Positions 20,223 through 29,013 of a stretch of 64,000 bases of DNA are shown piece after piece. The DNA lies in the NCBI RefSeq assembly GCF_000379485.1, contig NZ_KB902314.1:124001-188000 (forward strand). The letters are read 5' to 3'. Each line of letters opens with the position of its first letter. Within the stretch, counting starts at the first letter, position 1. Source of the DNA: Wenxinia marina DSM 24838. GTDB lineage: Bacteria > Pseudomonadota > Alphaproteobacteria > Rhodobacterales > Rhodobacteraceae. A program made the position numbers and the translations under genes. The notes under the pieces were generated by a model. That model worked only from the letters and a program-made list of their open reading frames with translations, was not told where the DNA came from and searched no databases.

Positions 20223-22484
20223 TCAAAGTCGCAGGTCGAGATGTGCGGAGCCGGCGCTGCTCCGGCCAGTCGCCGCCGGGGCCGGGAGGGAGTCGATGGC
20301 TTTGTCACGGATCGCGCCCGCGGGGTCCCCCTGCGCAGGACGCGCACCATCCCGGCCGCGCCCGTCAGAGCCATTGTCACCGTCGCCGCGGACCTCGACA
20401 TCCACGCTGCGGTAACCGAGATCGGACAGGTCGCGGGCCAGCTGATCCGCCGAGCGACGCAGCTGCTCGGCCGTCTCCGGTCGGTCGGCGACGATCTGGA
20501 TCGAGACCGCGCCCTCCGCCGACGCCACCGTCAGCCGGACGCGGCCGAGCTCTTCCGGCGAAAGGCGAATCTCCGTCTGCCCCTCCCGCAGATCCGCGAC
20601 GGTGAGCGCGATCTGGCGCGCCGGGGGTGGGGGCAGGTCCGGCTTGAGAGCGGCGGCCGAGTCGCGTCTCTCAGCGTGGGGCGTCGCGGTGCCAGATTGC
20701 AATGGTCCGGCGCCGCCGTCCTCTGCTCCCCCGCGGTCTTGTCTGGCTCCGGACAACGGCAGGTCCACCGTGAGGGCGAATATCCCTTCTCCCCGGCCGG
20801 GCGGAAACGTTGCCGTCAGGTCCGGCCTGAGAGGTGCCGTCGGATCGCGGCGTTCGACTATGGACGCCGAGGCGCCGTATTGTGATGGAGTGTCGCGGGT
20901 CTCCCGGCTCTCGTCGCGGTCCTGCGTCGTTTCGGACAGCGGCATGACCGTCGGGGACGTGAGGAACCCGCGTGCCCGGCCGGGCAGATACGGCGGGCTC
21001 GGGTCGGGCTTGAGGGGCGCCGCCGGGTCGCGTCGCTCGGCATGGGGCGCCGGGCTGCCAGGTCGTGTCGTTTCGACGCCGATGTCCTGCGTTTCCTCGG
21101 GCATCGCGAAGCTCGCCGCACTGCGCGCAGAGCCTGGTGGCCGCAGCGTCGAGGAGGCAGTCGGCGTCACCGGGAGAACGCCCCGATCTTTCGCGCCTTT
21201 CCGCCGAGGGTCGGGTTGCCCTGCTCCGCCACCGATAGCGTCGTCGCGCTGTCTCGCGGGTCGGCCTTCGCCCCAATCTTGTAACGCAGCGTTTGGTGGT
21301 CGAGCGACACGTCGCCATGTCGCTTCCCCGGAGGTAGCAGGAGCGGCAGTTCGAGCCGTGAGCGCTCCTTGAAGCTGGGACGGTGGACTCGAGATGGGCC
21401 GAGACGCGCCGAGGTTGAAGAGAACGGTATCCTGCCCGAGCTCGGCACCGACGGCCTTGGCGGCGACGCCGGTGCGGAGATCCGCCGTAACGTCGTCCGA
21501 CAGCTTGCGCAGGACGCCCTCTGGACCCGACCCGACCTGGCTGGGAATGTCCCTCAACTGGCTCTCGCCGTGCACCGGCCGGTGGCGGTGGACAGGCGAT
21601 GCCGGCCCCGTCGGCGGCGAGCCGTCAGGTCGAGGATTGCGTGTCGCCGGGATGGTGTCGGCTTCCTCGGAAGAGCTCGTCGGCACCATGCCCGGATCCT
21701 CCTTTCGGCTCGGAGCGATGGGGGGCGAGGCAGGCCCGCGGGCGCCCTCGGCCATGCGCGGTCGCGCCACATTCCCCGTCTGAAGGCCGGCTCGGATCCC
21801 GCCCTGCCCTGACCGTTGGTGCTGAGCGGCCGGGCCGGCGAAATCTATGGCTGCAGTCGAGGTCTTCGTTCGCACGCCCTCGCTGCCGTTTCGCCAGTCA
21901 GCGCTCGACCCCGGGTCTGTCCGCGCTGTCACGCCATCCGCGGCCGCGGGGGCCGTCACGCGAATGTCTGCGTCGCTTGCCAGCGGCGTGCCATCACCCT
22001 CGTCGGGGCCCGCGAGGTCAAGGTGCGACCGGCCGATCGGCAGATCGTCGTTCAGCCGACGTATTGCTGGACCTGTGAACGTGCGCACCTCCACGCCTGT
22101 CGGAAAGACCTCTGCGGGCCGGTCTTCGGACATGTCCGACGACGGTGCCGGTTTCCCTTCGTCCAGATGCGGATGATGACGGCCCACGTGGCCGATGTCG
22201 CGGGCCTGCTCGAGCGCACCGACGCCCTCGACCTGTTGGCCGTGATGGCCAGGCGAGGTCGCGCTCCGGGCCGGCGCCGTACCAACCATTTCCTCCGGCG
22301 GTCGGCTGCCGGACGACCGGCGGCCGTCGTCCAGCCAGGCCGAGAAGTTCTCGGATGCGCCCTCACCGGACGGATCCTCCACCGAAGCGCGGCTCGCGCC
22401 GGTCTCGCCGCGGGGGCGCGACGGGGGCAACCCGGAATGGTCTGCCGAGGACGGAAACGGGAGAATCATCGACATCCCTGCCAT
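20223..22484 (-). CDS. fliK: Flagellar hook-length control protein FliK-like, with internal 61-residue repeats
   Basis: A protein of 753 residues, long for FliK. The first 600 or so residues are disordered, rich in Pro, Ser, Arg and Gly. The C-terminal hook-length domain is recognisable: TEIRLSPEELGRVRLTVASA, IQIVADRPETAEQLRRS and LGYRSVDVEV. In the ruler region there are two full copies and one partial copy of a 61-residue repeat beginning ERRD(P/S). They are coded at about 20640-21030 with a 183-base period. FliK is exported through the flagellar secretion system and measures hook length. ATG at 22484 is used; an ATG nine bases later is also possible. It is divergent from the rod-binding protein gene. 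Confidence 0.85.
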   Translation of the reverse strand: MAGMSMILPFPSSADHSGLPPSRPRGETGASRASVEDPSGEGASENFSAWLDDGRRSSGSRPPEEMVGTAPARSATSPGHHGQQVEGVGALEQARDIGHVGRHHPHLDEGKPAPSSDMSEDRPAEVFPTGVEVRTFTGPAIRRLNDDLPIGRSHLDLAGPDEGDGTPLASDADIRVTAPAAADGVTARTDPGSSADWRNGSEGVRTKTSTAAIDFAGPAAQHQRSGQGGIRAGLQTGNVARPRMAEGARGPASPPIAPSRKEDPGMVPTSSSEEADTIPATRNPRPDGSPPTGPASPVHRHRPVHGESQLRDIPSQVGSGPEGVLRKLSDDVTADLRTGVAAKAVGAELGQDTVLFNLGASRPISSPPSQLQGALTARTAAPATSGEATWRRVARPPNAALQDWGEGRPARQRDDAIGGGAGQPDPRRKGAKDRGVLPVTPTASSTLRPPGSARSAASFAMPEETQDIGVETTRPGSPAPHAERRDPAAPLKPDPSPPYLPGRARGFLTSPTVMPLSETTQDRDESRETRDTPSQYGASASIVERRDPTAPLRPDLTATFPPGRGEGIFALTVDLPLSGARQDRGGAEDGGAGPLQSGTATPHAERRDSAAALKPDLPPPPARQIALTVADLREGQTEIRLSPEELGRVRLTVASAEGAVSIQIVADRPETAEQLRRSADQLARDLSDLGYRSVDVEVRGDGDNGSDGRGRDGARPAQGDPAGAIRDKAIDSLPAPAATGRSSAGSAHLDLRL

Positions 22485-22575
22485 ACAGTTCGCGTCGATC
22501 TATTGCCCACGAAGGCTTACCAATCCTTTACCTGGATCGCCGAAAGTAGGCCGGACGCATTCGAGAGGTCTGACC

Positions 22576-22848
22576 TTGATCGACACTTCCTTCGGCCCCC
22601 CGGCCGCCGCCCCGGCGCCGCCCGACCCGCTGCGGGAGGCGGCGATCCGTCTGGAGGCGACCTTCCTGTCAGAGATGCTCGGCGCTGCCGGGCTCGGCGA
22701 CGTGCCCGACGCGTTCGGCGGGGGGGCGGGGGAGGCGCAGTTCGCCTCGATGCTCCGCGACGCACAGGCCGAGGCGCTCGCCCGCTCCGGCGGCATCGGG
22801 CTGGCCGAATCGATCTACCGGGCGCTCGCGGGTGGTGCGGATGGATGA
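22576..22848 (+). CDS. FlgJ N-terminal-type rod-binding protein
   Basis: A protein of 90 residues. REAAIRLEATFLSEMLGAAG and FASMLRDAQAEALARSGGIGLAESIYRAL match the rod-binding domain at the N-terminus of FlgJ, here without the muramidase domain as in most alphaproteobacteria. It should act as a scaffold or cap for the flagellar rod in the periplasm. The start codon is TTG at 22576, supported by GAGAGG about 8 bases upstream. Its end overlaps the following ATG by eight bases. Confidence 0.82.
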   Translation: MIDTSFGPPAAAPAPPDPLREAAIRLEATFLSEMLGAAGLGDVPDAFGGGAGEAQFASMLRDAQAEALARSGGIGLAESIYRALAGGADG

Positions 22849-23182
22849 CGGCGAGCTGAGTCGCCTGCAGGATCTGCTCGCGCGGGAACGCGAGGCTCTC
22901 CTGATGGCCAACTACGCCGTCTTGCCCGCCCTCGCGCCCGAGAAGGCGCGGCTCGTGGCTCGGCTCGGCGGGGCCGGGATCTCCCGGACGGCGCTGCGGC
23001 GGGCCGAAGCGGGACTGAGACGGAATCAGGCCCTGCTCGCCTCTGCCCTGTCGGGTCTGCGGGATGCGGCCGCCCGCGCCGAACTGCGCCGAGGCATCGC
23101 GGCCGCTCTCACCACCTACGACCGCGACGGGGCGCTGTCGCGCCATGGGCCGGCTGGCGGCGACGTCGAGCACAAGGCGTGA
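22841..23182 (+). CDS. FlgN-like small helical flagellar protein
   Basis: A protein of 113 residues that is almost wholly alpha-helical (LSRLQDLLAREREALLMAN and so on), with no membrane segment. It overlaps the rod-binding gene by eight bases. The size, helical character and position match FlgN-type export chaperones for hook-filament junction proteins, but there is no strong sequence signature. GTG codons at 22832 and 22835 are alternative starts; ATG at 22841 is preferred. Confidence 0.5.
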   Translation: MDDGELSRLQDLLAREREALLMANYAVLPALAPEKARLVARLGGAGISRTALRRAEAGLRRNQALLASALSGLRDAAARAELRRGIAAALTTYDRDGALSRHGPAGGDVEHKA

Positions 23183-23210
23183 CGCGGCGGCGCCGAGACC
23201 GGGCAAGCCA

Positions 23211-23218
23211 TTAACCAT
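23211..23218 (+). promoter_or_regulatory. Possible CtrA-binding half site
   Basis: TTAACCAT matches the short CtrA recognition motif known from Caulobacter and Rhodobacterales flagellar genes. It stands in the most AT-rich spot of the region (followed by AAAGAAAAAAAG). It could drive the unexplained leader at 23220-23500. This is a single short match, found by eye. Confidence 0.35.
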
Positions 23219-23412
23219 AAAGAAAAAAAGTCAGGGGGTGCCCCATCGGCGTCAAGGTTTCGTCAACGTCTTCCGGCAATGGTCGCACTCGCATCCCGCA
23301 CGGGATGGCGCGGCGGCGGACACGCCCCCGCATGGGTCAGAACGGCTCCCGACCGGCGAAGGCCGGGCAATGGAACCCGGGCGCCAAAGGCGCCCCGACC
23401 TAGGAGTATGGA

Positions 23413-23496
23413 ATGGCGACCTTCCACGCCCCGCCATGGTGCCCGTCCCCGCCGGAGACCTTCTTGCGCTTGATGATAAGCGGTCTGTTCGCCTGA
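23413..23496 (+). CDS. Tiny ORF (27 residues) behind a strong ribosome-binding site
   Basis: ATG at 23413 is six bases after AGGAG, an ideal spacing, and encodes MATFHAPPWC... ending LMISGLFA. A second frame (ATG at 23436, VPVPAGDLLALDD...) reads on open past the end of this ORF. The pair may therefore be the start of a gene broken by a frameshift, rather than a genuine small protein or leader peptide. No homologue is recognised. Confidence 0.3.
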   Translation: MATFHAPPWCPSPPETFLRLMISGLFA

Positions 23497-23580
23497 GCCG
23501 ACATGTGCCCACCCGTCCTTTTCTCGCCCCCGCGACAGGGGCTAGCGATCAGGCGGTTAAGGGAATCTTATCCGATCAAG

Positions 23581-24351
23581 TCAGCCCGAAAGGTCGGCAC
23601 GGCGCCATATTTCGTCCGGTCCGGCCAGTTCGACAAGGACGTAGCCGGCGGCCTGCATCACCTCGGCGATGCGGTTCGTCCCGGTGTTGTTCTCGATCGC
23701 CCACACCCCGACATTGTGGCGGGAAAACGGAAAGGACTCCAGGACGCGGACCTCTCCGCCCTCGATGTCGAGCGAGACGAAGTCGGGTTGGGTCACTCCC
23801 GATTCGTCGAGGATGCGGCTCAGGGTCCGGGTCTCCACCGTCACCGTCGCCTCGCGGTGGCGGGGGTCGGCACGGACCTGCTGCAGCAGGCCGGGATCGT
23901 AGCGGTCGGCGAGGCCGCTCATCTGGGTGTAGCCCTCGGTCACCTCGAGGAACTCGGCGGTGCCGTCCTCGGCGTCGACGGCGTAGGGCAGGCACGGACA
24001 GGTCCGGACCGACGCGGCGGTGGCGCGTGTCTTCGCCACCGGCTCCACGAGCACGCCGGTCCAGCCGCGCCATTTCTCGAAGAACAGCGTGTTCGACCCG
24101 GTCACCCCGTCGTAGCCCCCGATGTCGGCGAAGGTGCCGCCCGTCCGGCCGCCGAGCAGGCGGTCGACGATCATGTCCTGCCCGGCCTGGGAGACGAACG
24201 GGTAGGCGGCCGGCCCGCGCAGCATCTGCCGCACCTCGTGCAACTCGCGGACGAGCGCCCCGCGGCGCCGGGTCCGCTCCGTCTGCAGCGCCTCCGACAG
24301 GCTCCGTTCGAGCGCGGCGAGGTCGCGCCGCACGTCCGCCAGCGACGGCAC
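23581..24351 (-). CDS. FkbM-family methyltransferase
   Basis: A protein of 256 residues. A helical N-terminal segment of about 45 residues (probable coiled coil) precedes a SAM-dependent methyltransferase domain with FADIGGYDGVTGSNT as motif I. GVLVEPVAKTRA, DFVSLDIEGGEVRVLESF and a closing beta-strand region follow, all typical of FkbM proteins that O-methylate sugars or other hydroxyls. It is the last gene of a four-gene minus-strand operon, starting one base after the DUF6165 stop. The context suggests modification of a surface glycan; the actual substrate is unknown. Confidence 0.85.
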   Translation of the reverse strand: MPSLADVRRDLAALERSLSEALQTERTRRRGALVRELHEVRQMLRGPAAYPFVSQAGQDMIVDRLLGGRTGGTFADIGGYDGVTGSNTLFFEKWRGWTGVLVEPVAKTRATAASVRTCPCLPYAVDAEDGTAEFLEVTEGYTQMSGLADRYDPGLLQQVRADPRHREATVTVETRTLSRILDESGVTQPDFVSLDIEGGEVRVLESFPFSRHNVGVWAIENNTGTNRIAEVMQAAGYVLVELAGPDEIWRRADLSG

Positions 24352-24352
24352 G

Positions 24353-24754
24353 TCAGTCCGCCCCGCCGCCGTAGTCGGCGTAGGACTTCTCCTCGACGAT
24401 GGTCGAGCCGAGCAGCTCGTTGATCCGCCGCTTGGCGTCGGCCCGGCGGTCGTTGGTCCGGTAGACGGCCCGGGCGAGGGCGATGAAGTCGGGGCCGAAG
24501 TCGCCCCGCGCCTCGCACTCGCGGATGTCGTCCTCGATCACCCAGAGGCGGGTGTTGATCCCCATCAGCTCGTCCTCGAGCACGGGCAGGTCGGGCGTGT
24601 CGGGCAGCTTGTCGGCCACGGCCTGCAGGACCGACAGCTCGCGCCGCACGTTGGCGAGCTTGGCCTCGTCCGCGATCCGCTCGGACTTGATCCGGAGGAT
24701 GGTGATCTTGTCGATCAGTTCGCCGGCCGAGACCGGGACGAGGATGTCATCCAT
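24353..24754 (-). CDS. DUF6165-family protein
   Basis: A protein of 133 residues, soluble and mostly helical, beginning MDDILVPVSAGELIDKITIL and containing NTRLWVIEDDIRECEARGDF. This matches the uncharacterised DUF6165 proteins, which are often found beside glycosyltransferases and FkbM genes. No catalytic motif is apparent. It overlaps the preceding TPR gene by eight bases and abuts the FkbM gene, so all are translationally coupled. Confidence 0.75.
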   Translation of the reverse strand: MDDILVPVSAGELIDKITILRIKSERIADEAKLANVRRELSVLQAVADKLPDTPDLPVLEDELMGINTRLWVIEDDIRECEARGDFGPDFIALARAVYRTNDRRADAKRRINELLGSTIVEEKSYADYGGGAD

Positions 24755-26144
24755 GCGCGCGCGCCTTCCGCCAGCGATCCAGCTCCTGCTCGAGCCCGGA
24801 GCGGACCCGCGCGATCACGCCGGCCCAGTCCCGTGGCGTCTCCTGCCGGATCAGCCTGACCGACGGATACCACGGCGTCGTCTCGCCGTCCGCCCCCCAC
24901 ATCCAGAAAGAGTCCCAGTGCAGCAGCACCCACGCCGGCACCCCGAGGCTCCCGGCGAGGTGGGCGGTCGCGGTGCAGGTGGTGACGACGAGGTCGAGCT
25001 CCCGCATCATCGCGGCCGTGTCGGCGAAGTCGCGTTCGGTCCGGGCGACGTCGTGGAGCAGCGTCGCGGTCCCGTCCTTGCGCATCTCCTCGGCCATCGG
25101 GCCCTTGTGCAGGCCGTAGAACTGCGTGTCCGGCAGGTCGAGAAGGGGCCAGTACTCGCGATGGCTGAACGACCGGAAGGCGTTGGCACGGTACGTGACG
25201 GATCCGTTCCAGACGAGGCCGACCCGGAAGCGGTCGCGCGCCGGCGCGGCGAGGGCCACCGCCCGCTCGCGCGAATCGTCGGGCACGTGGAGGCGGGTCG
25301 GCGGCGGCACCTCGGGCGACGCCGCGAAGTGGTGCGGCAGGGCGTCCATCATGTAGCACCAGGTGTCGAACCCGGCGCCGTCCATGCTGGTCGCTGCGGC
25401 GTCGACGCCGTCCGGTTGCGACAGCAGCCGATGGACCGGCCCGTTGTTCAGCAGAAGGACGCGCCCGGCGCCGCACCTCTCCTTCAGGACCGGCAGGAAC
25501 CGGCTGAACGCCAGCGCGTCGCCGAAACCCTGCTCCGGCACCACCAGGATCGTCCGGCCGTCCAGGGGGGAGCCGTCCCAGCGGGGCATCGCCATCCTGC
25601 GCGGCGCCAGCTCGCCGGTCAGCCAGCGGGCCTCGTAGGCCTCGAACCCCTCGAGGTAGCGCCCTGCGGCGAGAAGCGTCAGGGCGAGCTGCACCCGCAT
25701 TTCCGCATGGTCCGGATACCGCTCCGCGGCCTCCTTCAGGAGCGAAATGGCCTCGTCGTAGCGCCGCAGCGTCCGCAGCGCCTTGCCCATCATGGCGATG
25801 ACCTCGGGATCGTCCGGCCGGTCCGCCAGCAGCTGCCGCCGCAGCTCGAGCGCCCGCTCCGTCTCTCCGGTATCGGCGAGGATGTTGGCGAGGTTCCCGG
25901 TGATCGACCGGGCCCGTGGCATCAGCGCGTAGGCCCGTTTCTGGGCGATCAGCGCCAGGTCGTGGCGTCCCGCCACGCGGTGCAGCGCGCCCAGGTTGCT
26001 CCACATCCCGCCGTCGTCGGGACTGGCCGCCAGGTACGCCGCGTACAGCTCGGACGCCTCGTCCAGGCGGCCGGCCCGGTGCGCCTCGACCGCGGCGTCG
26101 CGGACTTCCGCAACCGTCGGCGGACGGGATCCGGCCTCGCTCAT
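24747..26144 (-). CDS. TPR protein fused to a glycosyltransferase-like domain
   Basis: A protein of 465 residues. The first half (about residues 10-180) holds five or so TPR units, for example AGRLDEASELYAAYLAASPDDGGMW and GETERALELRRQLLADRPDDPEV. The second half resembles GT-B-fold glycosyltransferases: PEQGFGDALAFSRFLP, then VGLVWNGSVTYRANAFRSF, then LVVTTCTATAHLAGSLGVPAWVLL. This arrangement is seen in proteins annotated as TPR/glycosyltransferase family 9 or 41-like. The donor and acceptor are unknown. ATG at 26144 overlaps the preceding stop (ATGA). Confidence 0.82.
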   Translation of the reverse strand: MSEAGSRPPTVAEVRDAAVEAHRAGRLDEASELYAAYLAASPDDGGMWSNLGALHRVAGRHDLALIAQKRAYALMPRARSITGNLANILADTGETERALELRRQLLADRPDDPEVIAMMGKALRTLRRYDEAISLLKEAAERYPDHAEMRVQLALTLLAAGRYLEGFEAYEARWLTGELAPRRMAMPRWDGSPLDGRTILVVPEQGFGDALAFSRFLPVLKERCGAGRVLLLNNGPVHRLLSQPDGVDAAATSMDGAGFDTWCYMMDALPHHFAASPEVPPPTRLHVPDDSRERAVALAAPARDRFRVGLVWNGSVTYRANAFRSFSHREYWPLLDLPDTQFYGLHKGPMAEEMRKDGTATLLHDVARTERDFADTAAMMRELDLVVTTCTATAHLAGSLGVPAWVLLHWDSFWMWGADGETTPWYPSVRLIRQETPRDWAGVIARVRSGLEQELDRWRKARAHG

Positions 26145-26932
26145 CCGTCGGCCGGACGGCGGCGGCGGACCGGTACGACCAGCGTCTCGGGCCGCACCCT
26201 CTCGGCCGCCTCGAACAGCGAGAAGGTCTGGTTGACGTAGTTCACCGCGCCCGAGATGTGCTCGAGGTACGTCTTCAGCTCGTCCGTGACCTCGGTCTCG
26301 TGCACCGCGACGCCGCGATCCTGCGGCATCGTCTCGAACCCGGCGTAGAACAGCGGGTCGCCTCGGTTGATACGGATCGGCTTCGTCGTGTCCCACCACT
26401 CGAACGCCCACATCAGGGGCCGCGGCCAGACGTTGATCGGGAACCGCCCGCCGAAGATCGTCCCGGGCAGCGGATCACGGGTGTAATGCATGAACGGCGA
26501 GACCTGGCTCATGTAGACCGGCTCGTCCGCGACGAAGACGTAAGGCAGGGCGAGCTGGATCGTCGGCACGTCCTTGTGCCGCCACTCCGCCTCGGACACC
26601 ATGTGCAGCTTCTCGCCCAGCTTGCTGCCCCGGATCGCACTGGCCTCGCCGCTGAGGTTGCGCATCGCGGCCTTGCCCTTGTCGTCGCGGACGAAGCCGA
26701 TGTTGATGTCGAAGGGGCAGCGGATCAGGAAATACCGGCTTTCGAGGTTGATCACCGCCGGACAGCGGGAGGCCGACTTGGCGTGCTGCCGGTTCAGGTC
26801 CGCAGACCGCACCCGCTCGGGCGGGTAGTAGATCACCGCGGCCTTCGCGTCCGCCAGGAACCAGCCCACCGTGACCGGACCCGTGCCCGCCTCTGTGCCG
26901 CGGGTATTCTCGAAACTGACGGAAAGCTGCAT
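26141..26932 (-). CDS. Uncharacterised protein, first gene of the four-gene operon
   Basis: A protein of 263 residues that I do not recognise. It has no signal peptide, no membrane segment and no nucleotide-binding motif. It is rich in aromatic residues and prolines (VIYYPPERVRS, PINVWPRPLMWAFEWWD, DPLFYAGFETMPQD). Several short stretches look like beta-strands (INLESRYFLIRCPFDINIGF). ATG at 26932 is followed by MQLSVSFENTRGTEAG. Its stop overlaps the start of the TPR-glycosyltransferase gene by four bases, so its product is probably needed together with that enzyme. It may be a carbohydrate-related enzyme or binding protein; this is a guess from context only. Confidence 0.75.
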   Translation of the reverse strand: MQLSVSFENTRGTEAGTGPVTVGWFLADAKAAVIYYPPERVRSADLNRQHAKSASRCPAVINLESRYFLIRCPFDINIGFVRDDKGKAAMRNLSGEASAIRGSKLGEKLHMVSEAEWRHKDVPTIQLALPYVFVADEPVYMSQVSPFMHYTRDPLPGTIFGGRFPINVWPRPLMWAFEWWDTTKPIRINRGDPLFYAGFETMPQDRGVAVHETEVTDELKTYLEHISGAVNYVNQTFSLFEAAERVRPETLVVPVRRRRPADG

Positions 26933-27066
26933 CTTCGTAACCGGTCCTGTCGTGCAATGCCATCGACCGCACTGGACGCCAAAACGTCCTCCCAAGTCAA
27001 AGGCGGCGGCCATGGTCCGGGAGCGGGCTGTCGTCCGGGCGCACCAGCGGCGCGCCCGGACGCGCG

Positions 27067-28122
27067 TCAGAGCGTGAGTCCCAACCCGCCCTGCGCGTCC
27101 GATTCGACCGCCGTGTCGATGACCTTCTGCAGCACCGCGCCGCGGGCGAAGTCGGGCAGGACCTTTTCCTGCGCGCGGATCGCGGCGGCGAAGCGGGCGT
27201 AGTTCGTCGGGACGTCCGGCGTGTGCACCTCGCGCCAGGTCCCGGTCAGGATGTCCTCGCCGAGGCAGGCCTTCAGCGTGCTGACCTTGTTCTCGTACCG
27301 CACGTCGAGACCGCCCTTCGTGCCGTAGAGCCGCAGCTTGAGATCGTTGATGTGGCCCGTCGCGAAGCGGCTGGCATGGACGACGCCGGTGGCCCCGTTC
27401 TCCAGCTGCAGGTGCATCGCGAAGCTGTCGTTGGCGTCGAGCGTGTATTCCCCGATCTGGCCGCCCGGCGCCTTGTCGAAGGTGGTCAGGCGGCACGACA
27501 CGTTCGTCGGCTCCAGCCCCGCGGCGTAGGTCGCGTAGTCCAGGATGTGGACCCCGACGTCGCCGAGCACGCCGAGAGAGCCGTGCTTGCTGGACAGGCG
27601 CCACAGCCACTTCTGCTCTTCCCGCCACTCGCCCCAGGCCGGCTGGGTCAGCCAGCTCTGCAGGTAGGCGGCCTCGAAGTGCCGGACCTCGCCGATTTCG
27701 CCGGCCTGCACCATCGCGTGCGCCTGGATCAGCGCGGGCACGTTCCGGTAGGTGAGGTTCACCATGTTGATGACGCCGCGCCGGTCGGCGGCGACGGCCA
27801 TCTGCCGGGCGTCGTGGTAGCTGGTCGCCAGCGGCTTCTCGCACAGGACGTGCTTGCCGGCCCCGAGGAGGGGCAGCGTCGTCGGGTGGTGCACCGCGTC
27901 GGGCGTCACGTTCGACACGGCGTCGAACTCGCCCCACTCCAGCGCCTCGGCGACCGAGCCGAAGCCCATCTGCAGCCGGTGCTTGGCCAGAAATTCCAGC
28001 CGCCGGCCGGGGTTCAGGTCGACGCCGCCGACGAGGCGGACGCCGTGCAGTTCCTCGAAGGCGTTCGCGTGGGCATTGGCCATGCCCCCGGTGCCGACGA
28101 TCAGGACACGAACCTCGCTCAA
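27067..28122 (-). CDS. Gfo/Idh/MocA-family oxidoreductase
   Basis: A protein of 351 residues with an N-terminal Rossmann fold ([17 protein letters not shown], residues 5-21) for NAD(P). The family motif around [19 protein letters not shown] contains the EKP lysine. The C-terminal sheet domain contains [19 protein letters not shown]. Members oxidise or epimerise sugars and inositols. Its start overlaps the ThuA gene stop by four bases, and Gfo/Idh/MocA with ThuA is a frequent pairing in sugar catabolic loci. Confidence 0.9.
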   Translation of the reverse strand: MSEVRVLIVGTGGMANAHANAFEELHGVRLVGGVDLNPGRRLEFLAKHRLQMGFGSVAEALEWGEFDAVSNVTPDAVHHPTTLPLLGAGKHVLCEKPLATSYHDARQMAVAADRRGVINMVNLTYRNVPALIQAHAMVQAGEIGEVRHFEAAYLQSWLTQPAWGEWREEQKWLWRLSSKHGSLGVLGDVGVHILDYATYAAGLEPTNVSCRLTTFDKAPGGQIGEYTLDANDSFAMHLQLENGATGVVHASRFATGHINDLKLRLYGTKGGLDVRYENKVSTLKACLGEDILTGTWREVHTPDVPTNYARFAAAIRAQEKVLPDFARGAVLQKVIDTAVESDAQGGLGLTL

Positions 28123-28904
28123 CGCAGACCCTCTTCGCCATGGGCGTGCAGCTTCGGGCCGCGCTCCTCGATCTTCTCGGGCGCCTTGTCAACGGGCACG
28201 TTCGGCGCCTTGGTCGGGTCGGCCAGCCGCTTCGCCGGGTTGTGCGCCCAGCGCACCGCGTTGCGCAGCACGGTATGGACGTTGCCGTCGTGGTAGGTCG
28301 GGTAGGTCTCGTGCCCGGGGCGGAAGTAGAAGACGTTGCCCGCCCCCCGCTTCCACGTCGCGCCCGAGCGGAACACCTCGCCGCCCTGGAACCAGCTGAC
28401 GAACACCGTCTCCATCGGCTCGGGGATGCCGAACGGCTCGCCGTACATCTCCTCGTTCTCCAGCTCGAAGCTGTCGGGCAGGCCGGCGGCGATCGGGTGG
28501 TTGCGCGAGGTCAGCCACAGCCGCTCGCGCTCTCCCGCCTCGCGCCAGGTGAGGTTGCAGGGCGTGCCCATCAGCCGCTTGAACGGCTTGGAGAAGTGGG
28601 CGGAGTGCAGGGCGATCAGGCCCATGCCGGACCACACGGCCTCGACCACACGCTCCACCACGGCGTCCTCGACCTGCTTGTGGCGGGCATGGCCCCACCA
28701 CAGCAGGACATCGGTCTGCGCCAGCCGCTCGGCCGTCAGGCCGTGCTCGGGCTCCTGCAGGGTGGCGGTCGTCGCCTCGATCCCATCGTCGGCGTTCAGC
28801 GCCCCGGCGATGGTGCCGTGCATCCCCTCGGGATACAGGTCGGCCACGACCTTGTTCGTCTGTTCGTGGTGGTTCTCGCCCCACACGACGGCACGGATCG
28901 GCAT
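28119..28904 (-). CDS. ThuA domain-containing protein
   Basis: A protein of 261 residues with a glutamine-amidotransferase-like fold of the ThuA type. It contains [63 protein letters not shown] and [18 protein letters not shown]. ThuA proteins accompany trehalose and other sugar utilisation genes; the reaction is not firmly known. It is coupled to the downstream Gfo/Idh/MocA gene. GAGGA stands nine bases before the ATG, and a plausible promoter lies upstream (28936-28963). Confidence 0.88.
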   Translation of the reverse strand: MPIRAVVWGENHHEQTNKVVADLYPEGMHGTIAGALNADDGIEATTATLQEPEHGLTAERLAQTDVLLWWGHARHKQVEDAVVERVVEAVWSGMGLIALHSAHFSKPFKRLMGTPCNLTWREAGERERLWLTSRNHPIAAGLPDSFELENEEMYGEPFGIPEPMETVFVSWFQGGEVFRSGATWKRGAGNVFYFRPGHETYPTYHDGNVHTVLRNAVRWAHNPAKRLADPTKAPNVPVDKAPEKIEERGPKLHAHGEEGLR

Positions 28905-28935
28905 GAAATATTCCTCGGATCGCCTTCGGGCGCCG

Positions 28936-28963
28936 ACATTAGTCCCGAAGAGTCAGCTTTCAA
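28936..28963 (-). promoter_or_regulatory. Putative promoter of the ThuA-oxidoreductase pair
   Basis: On the minus strand TTGAAA (complement of 28958-28963) and TAATGT (complement of 28936-28941) are 16 bases apart. This gives a leader of about 25 bases before the ThuA start. It was found by eye; no operator could be identified. Confidence 0.4.
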
Positions 28964-29013
28964 CTAAGGCCGCACACGGGCAATTCGGCGGCGTCCGGAC
29001 TGTTGCAACGACG

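Larger units (their letters stand above)
23183..23580 (+). other. Gene-poor 398-base region with structured leader
   Basis: The region starts with an A-rich stretch and a TTAACCAT motif. It is followed by about 180 bases able to form several hairpins. The clearest is GGGCGCC-AAA-GGCGCCC at 23379-23395, which stands 7 bases before a good ribosome-binding site (AGGAG, 23402-23406). A 27-codon ORF follows (23413-23496). The rest, 23497-23580, shows nothing recognisable. Confidence 0.5.

Noticed and set aside
23583-28904. Horizontally acquired island
   Set aside because: Codon and base use look the same as in neighbours, and there are no integrase, transposase, tRNA or flanking direct repeats.
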